Shown here piece after piece: positions 34,872 through 43,337 of a DNA stretch of 64,000 bases. Made by a program: the position numbers and the translations under genes. Origin of the DNA: an uncultured Prevotellaceae bacterium (lineage in GTDB: Bacteria > Bacteroidota > Bacteroidia > Bacteroidales > Bacteroidaceae); contig CAMVDU010000006.1 of assembly GCA_947166345.1 (NCBI GenBank), positions 21,685 through 85,684 of the forward strand, in the 5' to 3' direction. A model generated the notes under the pieces. That model was not told the DNA's origin and made no database searches. It saw nothing but the letters and a program-made list of their open reading frames with translations. Every line of letters begins with the position of its first letter. Position 1 is the first letter of the stretch.

Positions 34872-35423
34872 TTAGAAATTGAAATAGAGACCGAAAGTGA
34901 GGTTAGAACCACTCAGGTTCAGACCGAAATTAGTGGTATTGTTGTCGTCACCATCGGGGTTGAACTCGTCGAAGCCAATGAAGCCCAGGTGAGACACGAA
35001 GCTGATATTGTCGGTGAGGCTCACAGCCAGACCGGGCTTGAAACCAATAGCCAGCTCAGTCCAGTCAGCCTTAGAAGCAGTAGTGAAGTCAACACCACCG
35101 TCAACGAAGAGGCTCACTCTGCCGCTCTTCAGGAAAGTGTAACGAGCATAGGGAGCAAACTTGAAAGCGCTCTCGCTCATTTCTTCAACACCCTCCCACT
35201 TGTCGTTCACATAACCGATAACGGTACCAATGGCGAAGTCCTCGGTCAGGTTGTAACCAATCTCAGGGAGAATGGCGAAAGTGGTCTCGCTCTTGTCAGC
35301 ATTAATAACAGCGTGTTCCTGGCTGCTCCAAGCGTTAACGCCGAGGCTACCACCAACATAAACCTGTGCGCTCATGCTCACTGCAACAAAGGCAGCTGCA
35401 AGGGTCATCATAATCTTTTTCAT
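34872..35423 (-). CDS. Outer membrane beta-barrel protein
   Basis: 183 residues with signal peptide 1-19 (AFVAVSMSAQ). Alternating hydrophobic beta strands with aromatic ends and a terminal Phe (TFGLYFNF) fit an eight-stranded OmpX/OmpA-like barrel. It has its own promoter and terminator. Ligand or function unknown. Confidence 0.82.
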   Translation of the reverse strand: MKKIMMTLAAAFVAVSMSAQVYVGGSLGVNAWSSQEHAVINADKSETTFAILPEIGYNLTEDFAIGTVIGYVNDKWEGVEEMSESAFKFAPYARYTFLKSGRVSLFVDGGVDFTTASKADWTELAIGFKPGLAVSLTDNISFVSHLGFIGFDEFNPDGDDNNTTNFGLNLSGSNLTFGLYFNF

Positions 35424-35493
35424 TTCTTTTTTCCTTTCTTAATTTGGTTAAACGTTTACCACCCCAAGGGATGGCGTTTCTATTAAGCGGGTG

Positions 35494-35525
35494 CAAAGGT
35501 AGGCTATTTCAAAGGAATAAGCAAA
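35494..35525 (-). promoter_or_regulatory. Promoter of the outer membrane protein gene
   Basis: TTTG (35525-35522), 20 bases, TACCTTTG (35501-35494) on the minus strand. A purine-rich AAGAAAGGAAAAAAG precedes the start. Confidence 0.75.
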
Positions 35526-35619
35526 CACTTTTTATGCATTGTGTGCGTAAACAACGGCTTTTGTTGATTTAAATCAAAAGAAAAGGGCGGTTTAGGGGGA
35601 TTATGTCGATTAAAAGTGT

Positions 35620-35627
35620 TACCTTTG
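35620..35627 (+). promoter_or_regulatory. -7 box of kdsA
   Basis: TACCTTTG 10 bases before the first possible ATG and 37 before the preferred one. Confidence 0.5.
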
Positions 35628-35664
35628 CAGTCTAATAATGAATCATCATAAAAACGAAGAAATC

Positions 35665-36420
35665 ATGCAGAAACCCGTCATCATAGCAGGCCCCTGCGTC
35701 ATCGAGTCGGCAGAGCTACTCAATACGGTGGCAGCCGAGTTGGTGCGCATCAACAAGCAACTGGGCACCAACATCATCTTCAAGGCCTCGTTCGACAAGG
35801 CCAACCGCACCAGCATTCACTCGTTCCGCGGTCCTGGACTGGAGAAAGGTTTGCAGATGCTGAGCGACGTGAAGACGAAGTACGGCCTGCGTATACTGAC
35901 CGACATTCACGAAGCCTGGCAAGCTGAGCCCGCAGGCCAGGTGTGCGACGTGTTGCAGATACCCGCCTTTTTGTGCCGACAGACCGACCTGCTGGTGGCT
36001 GCCGCCCGTACTGGTCGCACGGTGAACATCAAGAAGGCGCAGTTCCTCTCTGGTCGCGACATGCGCTACCCTGTAGAGAAGGCACGCGAGGCAGGCGCCA
36101 AGGAGGTGTGGCTGACAGAACGCGGCAACATGATGGGCTACGGCAACCTGGTGGTTGACTTCCGCAACATCAGCGACATGCTCGAGATTGTGCCAACGGT
36201 GGTGATGGACTGCACCCACAGCGTGCAGCGTCCTGATGCCAAGGACGGCAAGACAGGGGGCGACCGTCGCTTTGTGCCTTCAATGGCGCTGGCTGCCAAA
36301 GCCTTTGGCGCAACGGGCTATTTCTTCGAGGTACACCCCACCCCAGACCAGGGATTGAGCGATGCTGCCAACATGCTGGAACTGGACAAGCTGGAGGGGC
36401 TGATTAAGAAAATACTGTAA
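35665..36420 (+). CDS. kdsA: 3-deoxy-8-phosphooctulonate synthase
   Basis: 251 residues from the ATG at 35665 (MQKPVIIAGPCVIES); an ATG at 35638 adds nine poorly conserved residues right at the transcription start. Condenses PEP with arabinose 5-phosphate to Kdo 8-phosphate for lipid A core. ASFDKANRTS, ILTDIHE and MDCTHSVQRPD are family motifs. kdsD, which makes arabinose 5-phosphate, follows after a 9-base array. Confidence 0.94.
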   Translation: MQKPVIIAGPCVIESAELLNTVAAELVRINKQLGTNIIFKASFDKANRTSIHSFRGPGLEKGLQMLSDVKTKYGLRILTDIHEAWQAEPAGQVCDVLQIPAFLCRQTDLLVAAARTGRTVNIKKAQFLSGRDMRYPVEKAREAGAKEVWLTERGNMMGYGNLVVDFRNISDMLEIVPTVVMDCTHSVQRPDAKDGKTGGDRRFVPSMALAAKAFGATGYFFEVHPTPDQGLSDAANMLELDKLEGLIKKIL

Positions 36421-36483
36421 GACCGGAATATCCGGAAAGACCGGAATATCCGGAAAATCCGGAGAGTCCGGAAGAATCATAAA
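36421..36483 (+). repeat. 9-bp phased array, kdsA-kdsD junction
   Basis: gaccggaat, atccggaaa, gaccggaat, atccggaaa, atccggaga, gtccggaag, aatcataaa. Pairs of units form the palindrome CCGGAATATCCGG. Confidence 0.82.
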
Positions 36484-36492
36484 ATCCAAAAA

Positions 36493-37440
36493 ATGACCCT
36501 AAAAGACTACGGCATACAAGCCATCAAAGACGAGGCACAGGCACTACTGAGCCTGGCCAATCAGATAGACGAACAGTTTGAAAAGGCTGTGGAGCTGATG
36601 TACGGCTGCAAGGGCAAGGTCATCGTGACAGGTGTGGGCAAGAGCGGACACATCGGCGCCAAGATTGCGGCCACCCTTTCATCGACAGGCACACCGGCGT
36701 TCTTCATCAACCCCCTCGATGTGTTTCACGGCGACATCGGCGTGATGTCCAAGGACGACGTGGTGCTGGCTATCAGCAACTCAGGACAGACCGACGAGCT
36801 GCTGCGCTTCATGCCAATGGTACAGCACATGGGACTGCCCATCATCGGCATGACGGGCAACAAGCACTCGCAACTGGCGAAATATGCCACATGCCACATC
36901 TATGTAGGCGTAGAGCGCGAAGCCTGTCCGCTGAACCTGGCACCCACCAGCAGCACAACGGCACAGCTGGCTATGGGTGACGCACTGGCTATCGCCCTCA
37001 TTGAGAAGCGTCATTTCCAACCGCAGGACTTTGCCTGTTTCCACCCAGGCGGCGAGCTGGGACGCAGACTGCTGACAACGGCTCAGGACGTGATGCGAAC
37101 GGAAAACCTGCCCGTGATGTCGCCCGACATCCATCTGGGCGAGGCCATCATCCTGGCAAGCAAAGGAAAGATGGGCATGGGCGTAGCGATGACTGGTGAC
37201 CATATAGACGGCATCTTTACCGACGGAGACATCCGCCGTGCTATGGAACGCTGGCAGGCAGCCTTCTTCGACCACACCGTCAGTGACATTATGACCCGTC
37301 AGCCCAAGACGGTGTCGCCCGACACGAAGGTTACCGAAATACAGCGCATCATGCAGCATCACAACATTCACTCCATGATTGTGGTGAACGACAAGAACCA
37401 GCTGCTGGGCATCATTGACAGTAACTCATGTATGATATGA
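36493..37440 (+). CDS. kdsD: Arabinose-5-phosphate isomerase
   Basis: 315 residues. SIS domain (about 30-165) with VTGVGKSGHIGAKIAATLSSTG and NSGQTDE, then two CBS domains (about 200-315). Interconverts ribulose 5-phosphate and arabinose 5-phosphate, the KdsA substrate. Its stop overlaps the start of the cardiolipin synthase gene by four bases. Confidence 0.93.
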   Translation: MTLKDYGIQAIKDEAQALLSLANQIDEQFEKAVELMYGCKGKVIVTGVGKSGHIGAKIAATLSSTGTPAFFINPLDVFHGDIGVMSKDDVVLAISNSGQTDELLRFMPMVQHMGLPIIGMTGNKHSQLAKYATCHIYVGVEREACPLNLAPTSSTTAQLAMGDALAIALIEKRHFQPQDFACFHPGGELGRRLLTTAQDVMRTENLPVMSPDIHLGEAIILASKGKMGMGVAMTGDHIDGIFTDGDIRRAMERWQAAFFDHTVSDIMTRQPKTVSPDTKVTEIQRIMQHHNIHSMIVVNDKNQLLGIIDSNSCMI

Positions 37441-38702
37441 AAAGAAAGCTTTTAGCTATTGGCTGTTGGCTTCTGGCCTGGACAGCGGGGGCGCAGAGCA
37501 TCACCTCCGACTCGCTCATCCGCATGCAACTGCAGGACTATGGACTGACATCATCAGCAGACAACAGCATCACGCTGCTGATGTCGGGACAGGAGAAGTT
37601 TGACGACATGTTTGCCGCCATCCGACAGGCACGCGAGAGTATCCATCTGGAATACTTCAACTTCCGCAACGACTCCATAGCCTTCCTGCTGTTCGACATC
37701 CTGAAGGAGAAACGCAAGGAGGGCGTAGAGGTGCGCGCGCTGTTTGATGCCTTTGGCAACGACAGTAACAACCAACCCCTGAGGAAGCACCATGTGACAG
37801 CCCTGCGTAACGACAGCATCGACATCTGGGAGTTCGACCCCATCCGTTTTCCCTGGGTGAACCACATCTGGCCCCGCGACCATCGTAAGATTGTGGTCAT
37901 AGACGGACGCGTAGCCTATACGGGCGGCATGAATGTGGCTGACTATTATATAAAAGGTACGGAACAGGTGGGTGCTTGGCGCGATATGCATTGTCGCATA
38001 GAGGGAACGGCAGTCAACGAGCTGCAAAGCATCTTTGCCCGCATCTGGTACAAGACCACTGGCGAAGTTCTCTATCAGGATAAATATTTTCAGGGAGGTC
38101 AGCCATCGGGGATGAAAGGTCTGAAGCCCGACACCAGCGCCACAGCAGGACACAAGCGCGTGTTCATCGTGAACCGCGAACCAAGAACCACTAACGACGT
38201 GATGCGCTATTTCTATGTAAATGCCATTGACGATGCCCGTGACTCGATACGCATCATCAACCCCTATTTCACGCTGATACCATCGGTGAGCAAAGCCCTG
38301 AAACGTGCTATTAAAAGAGGTGTGAAGGTGGAACTGATGATCTCGTCGAAGAGCGACATTCCGCTGACACCCGACTGTGCCTTCTACCAGATGCACCGCA
38401 TGATGAAGCACGGTGCCCGCGTGTGGCTATACAACGGAGGCTTCCACCACTCCAAGATCATGATGGTCGATGGACGCTTCTGTACTGTTGGCAGCACCAA
38501 CCTGGATGCGCGCAGCATGCGTTTCGACTACGAGGAGAATGCTGTCATCCTGGACAGGGAGACAACACGCGAACTGGACCAGATGTTTGACCGCGACAAA
38601 CTGGAAAGCGTCTATCTGACGGAGGAGGAATGGGACCGTTTCCGCACAGGCTGGCAGAAGTTCCGCGGATGGTTTGCCCATCTGCTCACGCCATTCCTGT
38701 AA
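37437..38702 (+). CDS. cls: Cardiolipin synthase-like phospholipase D protein
   Basis: 421 residues from the ATG at 37437 (ATGA overlap with kdsD). Two HKD motifs: H149-x-K151-x4-D156 and H338-x-K340-x4-D345, each followed by the GGMN / GSTN pattern. Joins phosphatidyl groups to form cardiolipin at the membrane. The N-terminus KLLAIGCWLLAWTAGAQ looks like a signal peptide and is encoded by a 7-base array; classic Cls has two membrane helices here, which are missing. Its 3' end overlaps the convergent TPR gene by 17 bases. Confidence 0.85.
   Translation: MKRKLLAIGCWLLAWTAGAQSITSDSLIRMQLQDYGLTSSADNSITLLMSGQEKFDDMFAAIRQARESIHLEYFNFRNDSIAFLLFDILKEKRKEGVEVRALFDAFGNDSNNQPLRKHHVTALRNDSIDIWEFDPIRFPWVNHIWPRDHRKIVVIDGRVAYTGGMNVADYYIKGTEQVGAWRDMHCRIEGTAVNELQSIFARIWYKTTGEVLYQDKYFQGGQPSGMKGLKPDTSATAGHKRVFIVNREPRTTNDVMRYFYVNAIDDARDSIRIINPYFTLIPSVSKALKRAIKRGVKVELMISSKSDIPLTPDCAFYQMHRMMKHGARVWLYNGGFHHSKIMMVDGRFCTVGSTNLDARSMRFDYEENAVILDRETTRELDQMFDRDKLESVYLTEEEWDRFRTGWQKFRGWFAHLLTPFL
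37447..37481 (+). repeat. 7-bp array encoding the cls signal peptide core
   Basis: agctttt, agctatt, ggctgtt, ggcttct, ggcctgg. Translated as LLAIGCWLLAW. Confidence 0.72.
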
Positions 38703-40884
38703 CAGTATCGAGCATCAATAGAATCTCGACATCGGTAATACCTCGACTGGTGAGCGTCGGGTGTTCGTCATCCATGAAGAAAGCTAACAGTTGCTGACGG
38801 TTGCCACCTTCTTCCGAAAGATAACGGCGGAAGAGGTCAACAGCACCACTGATATCGTGCGACAACCACAAGCAGACACCATTATTGAGAAGGTCCTCAG
38901 GGGCTTTCTCAATTATTTTTCCGTAGCGGGAAAGCGCCTCTTCATATTTGCCGCTTAGCGTCTCGGCCCATGCCAGCGAACGCAGCACCACAAGGTCGTC
39001 GGGGTATTCATAGTTCAGACGATACAGCAACTGCAACGCCTCGTCATAGCCATTAGTATGAAGCAGGCACACAGCAGTATTGAGGCGATAGCCACGATGA
39101 TCGGGTTTTCGTTGAAGGAGCGTCTTGAACTGAAGAAGTGCCTCGTTATACTGCTCTGTACGGAACAACAGACGCGCATAACCCGCCAAAGCCTTCTCAT
39201 TATCGGGTTGCAACCGACAAGCCTCACGATAGGCAGCACAAGCTAACACAGGATTATTGAGTGATGCATTCAGGTGGCCCGTAACCAGGAAGTATCGAAC
39301 ATCGTTCTCGTTGGGTGGATAGTTGTTGATTACGCTCTGTGCCTCAACAAACAGTTTTCGCTTCATTAGGAACGATGCTATCTCAAGGCAATTGCCTGTC
39401 AAATCGGTCTTCTTGAACAGCGGGTTGGCAAAGATAATGTATTCGGGCTTCTGCTGCTCCTTACGGAAAGGATTACGGAAATGACTGCGGGCAGGGAACA
39501 CGCGATAGAAACGATAGACATCCTGCAGATACATGCGACGCATGAATGCCGGCTGTTGCTGTTCCTCAAAGGATATCTCGCCACCAACGGGTGTGGGAAC
39601 AGCCTCACCATCGTCAATGAGTTTCAGCATACTATCGGGAATACGGCCAAGTACTTGGTTGAAGCCCAGCACAAACGAGTATTTGTCGCTATCGCAGAAA
39701 GCACCCACACGGGTGATAATGTTCAGGAACTTCTTGCCTCGCGTATTCTGCAGGATGGGACTGATGGCAGGATGGTCTGCATAATAGGGCATGAACCAGT
39801 TGGATACCTGGTCGAAGAACGGAAAACGCTTCATCTGCGAGAAACCGCCAAAATAGATATCGGCACCCTGTTTCTGCATATCGACCATGCGATGCATACT
39901 CGCCTCCATGCGTTCCATATTCTGTTCTGCAGCCTCAGGATGCAGAATTTCCTCCAGGCGATCCTCTTCCATCTCAACAAGTCCGTGTGAGGTCATGCTA
40001 AGATTGTTGCCTTTCATCAGTTCTGGCATAATCTCCTGTTGGATGACCTGCGTATCTTTCTCAGCCTCCAGGCAATAAAGCAGCTGCATCTGCAACTCGG
40101 TAAGCTCTTGACGGCAACGCTTATCACGGCACACAGCGTTCAACTCGTCTTCCAAAGAGGAATAGATAGCGCTGAGCGAACTGTCGGCAGCCAATGCCCA
40201 CCCCACCAGAGCACGCTGACGGACCACCTCATCGGCATGTTGGCGATAGATGGTTAACAGGGCATGAAACTTCTCATAGTCGAACATCTGCATACATGAC
40301 AGCATGACGGCACTCACCAACAGTTGTTGATCAATAAGACTGATAGTAGGCGACAATAGCAGTTCGGCAAAAGCCTGTCCCTCGGACTCCTTCCACTGGC
40401 CCGCCGTCAAGATACGACAGAAAAGCAGATTCATATACTGCTGGTGACGCTGATGCAGGTCGATACTCTTCTGCTGGCGCACATGTTCTTGTTCAAACTC
40501 GAGCAGAGCTACTGCTGAGACATGCTCCTCCAACTCACGACGAACGGTAGGCAGCGACCAGTCATAACCCGCCTGTTGTACCTGTTTCCTCAAGCTATTC
40601 AGGTAAGGACTGTCGGCAACCTGTATATCCCAGTCAATATTGGCAACCAGGACATAGAGACGTCTGACCAGCTGGCGATAGACCTCGCCACGCTGTTCAT
40701 CGGGATAGCCTTTGCAATAGTAGTCAAGCATCAGCCGATAGTCGTCATTGATGGCATTGAACATATCGTAATAGACGGTCTGATGCATCAGCAAGAAGTT
40801 CTGGGTCAGGACAAGTGCCTGTCCCAACGCTCCCGACTGCAATTCAGATAGTATCTCCTGAAGGGCTTTGTCTTTCATTGGCAT
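38686..40884 (-). CDS. Large TPR protein
   Basis: 732 residues from the ATG at 40884 (or 40878). An alpha-helical N-terminal region rich in Gln and Leu is followed by a middle part without recognised motif (QMKRFPFFDQVSNWFMPYYADHP) and TPR units in the last 200 residues (ALAGYARLLFRTEQYNEALLQFKTLL, AVCLLHTNGYDEALQLL). There is no signal peptide, so it is cytoplasmic. A longer frame to 41034 runs into the upstream gene and is rejected. The four-base gap to the binding-protein gene indicates one operon. Confidence 0.78.
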   Translation of the reverse strand: MPMKDKALQEILSELQSGALGQALVLTQNFLLMHQTVYYDMFNAINDDYRLMLDYYCKGYPDEQRGEVYRQLVRRLYVLVANIDWDIQVADSPYLNSLRKQVQQAGYDWSLPTVRRELEEHVSAVALLEFEQEHVRQQKSIDLHQRHQQYMNLLFCRILTAGQWKESEGQAFAELLLSPTISLIDQQLLVSAVMLSCMQMFDYEKFHALLTIYRQHADEVVRQRALVGWALAADSSLSAIYSSLEDELNAVCRDKRCRQELTELQMQLLYCLEAEKDTQVIQQEIMPELMKGNNLSMTSHGLVEMEEDRLEEILHPEAAEQNMERMEASMHRMVDMQKQGADIYFGGFSQMKRFPFFDQVSNWFMPYYADHPAISPILQNTRGKKFLNIITRVGAFCDSDKYSFVLGFNQVLGRIPDSMLKLIDDGEAVPTPVGGEISFEEQQQPAFMRRMYLQDVYRFYRVFPARSHFRNPFRKEQQKPEYIIFANPLFKKTDLTGNCLEIASFLMKRKLFVEAQSVINNYPPNENDVRYFLVTGHLNASLNNPVLACAAYREACRLQPDNEKALAGYARLLFRTEQYNEALLQFKTLLQRKPDHRGYRLNTAVCLLHTNGYDEALQLLYRLNYEYPDDLVVLRSLAWAETLSGKYEEALSRYGKIIEKAPEDLLNNGVCLWLSHDISGAVDLFRRYLSEEGGNRQQLLAFFMDDEHPTLTSRGITDVEILLMLDTVTGMA

Positions 40885-40888
40885 GGGC

Positions 40889-41806
40889 TTAACGATTATA
40901 CATGTTCCAGTTCCTGGCACGTTCCACATCGGCAGGACGTGGCGGAGCTGCATGTTCAAAATGAAACTGTGACAAGGAGTCAACAGCAGCCTGACTGACG
41001 CCACAATACTGACGGATGATAGCACCATAGGCACGAACCCCGTATTTATTCAGCGAATCGCAAGCCTCATCATAGGATCTCAGGAAGCTCTCCACCTGAA
41101 ACTGGCGGGTGGAATTATGCATGGTCTGTTCACGGAAGGCAATAACACCAAGACGGATATCAGCCTTGCGACTGTCAAACAGCACACGACTCTTCAGCAG
41201 ACGTGCCTCGGTAGCCTGAGGCTCAGGCAACACCAAGGCATCCATGATATTGTTCTTCAACATATCAAGACGCACAGTCAAGTTATTGAATTTCACCTTG
41301 AAAACAGATGAAGAGTCGAGCGAGGCCTCAGCCATCACCTCGTCAGCCAGCAGGTCGTCGGCAGAGAATTGCGCAATGGCAATCATCTTGTTTTTCAGCT
41401 GACTTGAATTATTGATGTTAGCTGATGCGTTTGTCAGCAGTTGCCACGAAGCTGCCGTAGCAGAGACAAAACGCAAGGGAAGCGCATCATGCTGCTGCAA
41501 GCGTTCGGCCTTAACCAGATCCGTTACAAGTCCGTCAACACGCCCTTTCAGAAGGGCTTGGTCCTGATCCGTCTGTGACTGGAAGGGAATGAGTCTCACA
41601 TTCACACCCTGATGTTCGAAGAAACCACGTTCACTTGCCACAAAGAGAGGCAGGCAATCGAGGGTAGGCATGACTGCCACCCGCAGCGCCGTTGAGTCGG
41701 CACTCTTAGCGTTCTTTCCTTTATTATTTGCGTCGCCAGAAGACTTTCCGCAGGCTGACATCAGCACGACAACAGCCATCAAGATAAAAATATTCGTCTT
41801 AATCAT
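40889..41806 (-). CDS. ABC-type substrate-binding lipoprotein, NMT1/SsuA-like
   Basis: 305 residues with lipobox VLMSAC (Cys19). RVAVMPTLDCLPLFVASERGFFEHQGVNVRLIPFQSQTDQDQALLKGRVDG-type start is typical of the NMT1/SsuA fold that binds sulfonates, nitrate or thiamine precursors. No permease or ATPase gene is next to it, so the transporter or another partner is elsewhere. Start at 41806 because an upstream frame begins within the -7 box. Confidence 0.8.
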   Translation of the reverse strand: MIKTNIFILMAVVVLMSACGKSSGDANNKGKNAKSADSTALRVAVMPTLDCLPLFVASERGFFEHQGVNVRLIPFQSQTDQDQALLKGRVDGLVTDLVKAERLQQHDALPLRFVSATAASWQLLTNASANINNSSQLKNKMIAIAQFSADDLLADEVMAEASLDSSSVFKVKFNNLTVRLDMLKNNIMDALVLPEPQATEARLLKSRVLFDSRKADIRLGVIAFREQTMHNSTRQFQVESFLRSYDEACDSLNKYGVRAYGAIIRQYCGVSQAAVDSLSQFHFEHAAPPRPADVERARNWNMYNR

Positions 41807-41810
41807 GATG

Positions 41811-41818
41811 CAAAAGTA
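41811..41818 (-). promoter_or_regulatory. -7 box of the binding-protein/TPR operon
   Basis: TACTTTTG on the minus strand, only 4 bases before the ATG at 41806, so the transcript is nearly leaderless. Confidence 0.5.
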
Positions 41819-41827
41819 CAAAAATGT

Positions 41828-41858
41828 TTTGTAACCACGAAAATTATTCGTACTTTTG
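41828..41858 (+). promoter_or_regulatory. Promoter of radA
   Basis: TTTG (41828-41831), 19 bases, TACTTTTG (41851-41858). Divergent to the minus-strand promoter at 41811. Confidence 0.68.
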
Positions 41859-41881
41859 TACCATCATTCAACAAAAAACCT

Positions 41882-43276
41882 ATGGCAAAAGATAAAACCA
41901 TGTATGTCTGTTCGAACTGCGGACAGGAGTCGGCCAAGTGGATTGGCAAGTGTCCGTCGTGCGGTCAGTGGAACACCTTCAAGGAAATCAAGGTGCCTGG
42001 AGACACGGCCAGACAGACAGCAACGACGGCAGCATCGGCAGCAGGCAGGGTGCTACGCAAGAACAAGCCAATGCGACTCAGCGAGATTAGTAATCACGAT
42101 GATCCGCGCATCGATATGCATGACGGTGAACTGAACCGTGTGCTGGGAGGCGGACTGGTGCCTGGCAGTATTGTATTGTTGGGTGGCGAGCCAGGCATCG
42201 GTAAGTCCACATTGTCACTACAGACCATGCTTCGACTGCCCGAGAAGCGCATCCTATACGTCAGCGGTGAGGAGAGTGCCCACCAACTGAAGATGCGAGC
42301 CGAACGTCTGGCAGGCGGTGGTCTTTCCAATGACGACAACTTTCTTCTTCTCTGCGAAAACTCTTTGGAGGCTATCTTTGAGCACATCAAAGAGGAAAAG
42401 CCGGAGCTGGTGGTCATAGACTCTATACAGACCATATCGACAGAAGATGTAGAGTCAAGTGCTGGTTCTATTGCCCAGGTACGCGAATGTGCCTCTGCCC
42501 TACTCCGCTTTGCAAAGACCAGTGGCGTTCCCGTGATTCTTATTGGTCACATTACAAAGGAAGGAACCTTGGCAGGACCTAAGATTTTGGAGCACATTGT
42601 CGATACTGTCATCCAGTTCGAAGGCGACCAGCACTACATGTACCGCATCCTGCGGAGTATGAAGAACCGCTTTGGAAGCACCTCAGAACTGGGTATCTAC
42701 GAGATGCAACAGACGGGCTTACGACAGGTGAGCAATCCTTCCGAATTGCTTTTGACACAGGATCACGATGGTCTCTCTGGCATTGCCATCTCAAGTGCCA
42801 TCGAAGGTGTACGCCCGTTCTTGGTAGAGACACAGGCACTGGTCAGCAGTGCTGCCTATGGCACACCGCAACGATCTGCTACCGGTTTTGACCAGCGGCG
42901 TCTGAACATGCTGTTGGCAGTATTGGAGAAACGTGTCGGCTTCAAACTGATGCAGAAGGATGTATTTATTAATATTGCTGGCGGTTTGCGAGTAACCGAC
43001 TTGGCTATGGACCTCTCCGTGATTGCTGCGGTCCTGTCAAGTAATGTTGATACCCCCATCGAGCAAGGATGGTGTATGGCTGGAGAGGTTGGATTGAGCG
43101 GGGAGGTTCGTCCTGTGAACCGTATAGAACAGCGTATTGCTGAAGCAGAGAAACTGGGTTTTGCCCACATGATTATTCCTCAGCACAACCTTCAGGGCTT
43201 CAATCGAAAGAAGTTCAATATTGAACTACATCCTGTTAGAAAGGTAGAAGGGGCCCTACGCGAACTGTTTGGATAA
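41882..43276 (+). CDS. radA: DNA repair protein RadA
   Basis: 464 residues. Zinc finger CSNCG/CPSCG (about 10-30), RecA-like ATPase with Walker A GGEPGIGKST, the RadA-specific KNRFG motif (GSTSELG follows) and a C-terminal Lon-like domain ending VEGALRELFG. Drives branch migration during recombinational repair. The promoter is divergent to that of the binding-protein gene. Confidence 0.96.
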   Translation: MAKDKTMYVCSNCGQESAKWIGKCPSCGQWNTFKEIKVPGDTARQTATTAASAAGRVLRKNKPMRLSEISNHDDPRIDMHDGELNRVLGGGLVPGSIVLLGGEPGIGKSTLSLQTMLRLPEKRILYVSGEESAHQLKMRAERLAGGGLSNDDNFLLLCENSLEAIFEHIKEEKPELVVIDSIQTISTEDVESSAGSIAQVRECASALLRFAKTSGVPVILIGHITKEGTLAGPKILEHIVDTVIQFEGDQHYMYRILRSMKNRFGSTSELGIYEMQQTGLRQVSNPSELLLTQDHDGLSGIAISSAIEGVRPFLVETQALVSSAAYGTPQRSATGFDQRRLNMLLAVLEKRVGFKLMQKDVFINIAGGLRVTDLAMDLSVIAAVLSSNVDTPIEQGWCMAGEVGLSGEVRPVNRIEQRIAEAEKLGFAHMIIPQHNLQGFNRKKFNIELHPVRKVEGALRELFG

Positions 43277-43280
43277 CTAT

Positions 43281-43320
43281 GGTTTGAGGTTTGAGAATTG
43301 AGATTTGAGGTTTGAGATTT
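43281..43320 (+). repeat. 7-bp phased array after radA
   Basis: ggtttga twice, gaattga, gatttga, ggtttga, gattt. Same number of units and same end as the array at 27255-27294. Confidence 0.85.
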
Positions 43321-43337
43321 TATAATAGAGGGTAAAG

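Noticed and set aside
40885..41034. N-terminal extension of the large TPR protein
   Set aside because: It overlaps the end of the binding-protein gene by about 145 bases; an ATG just after that gene fits better.
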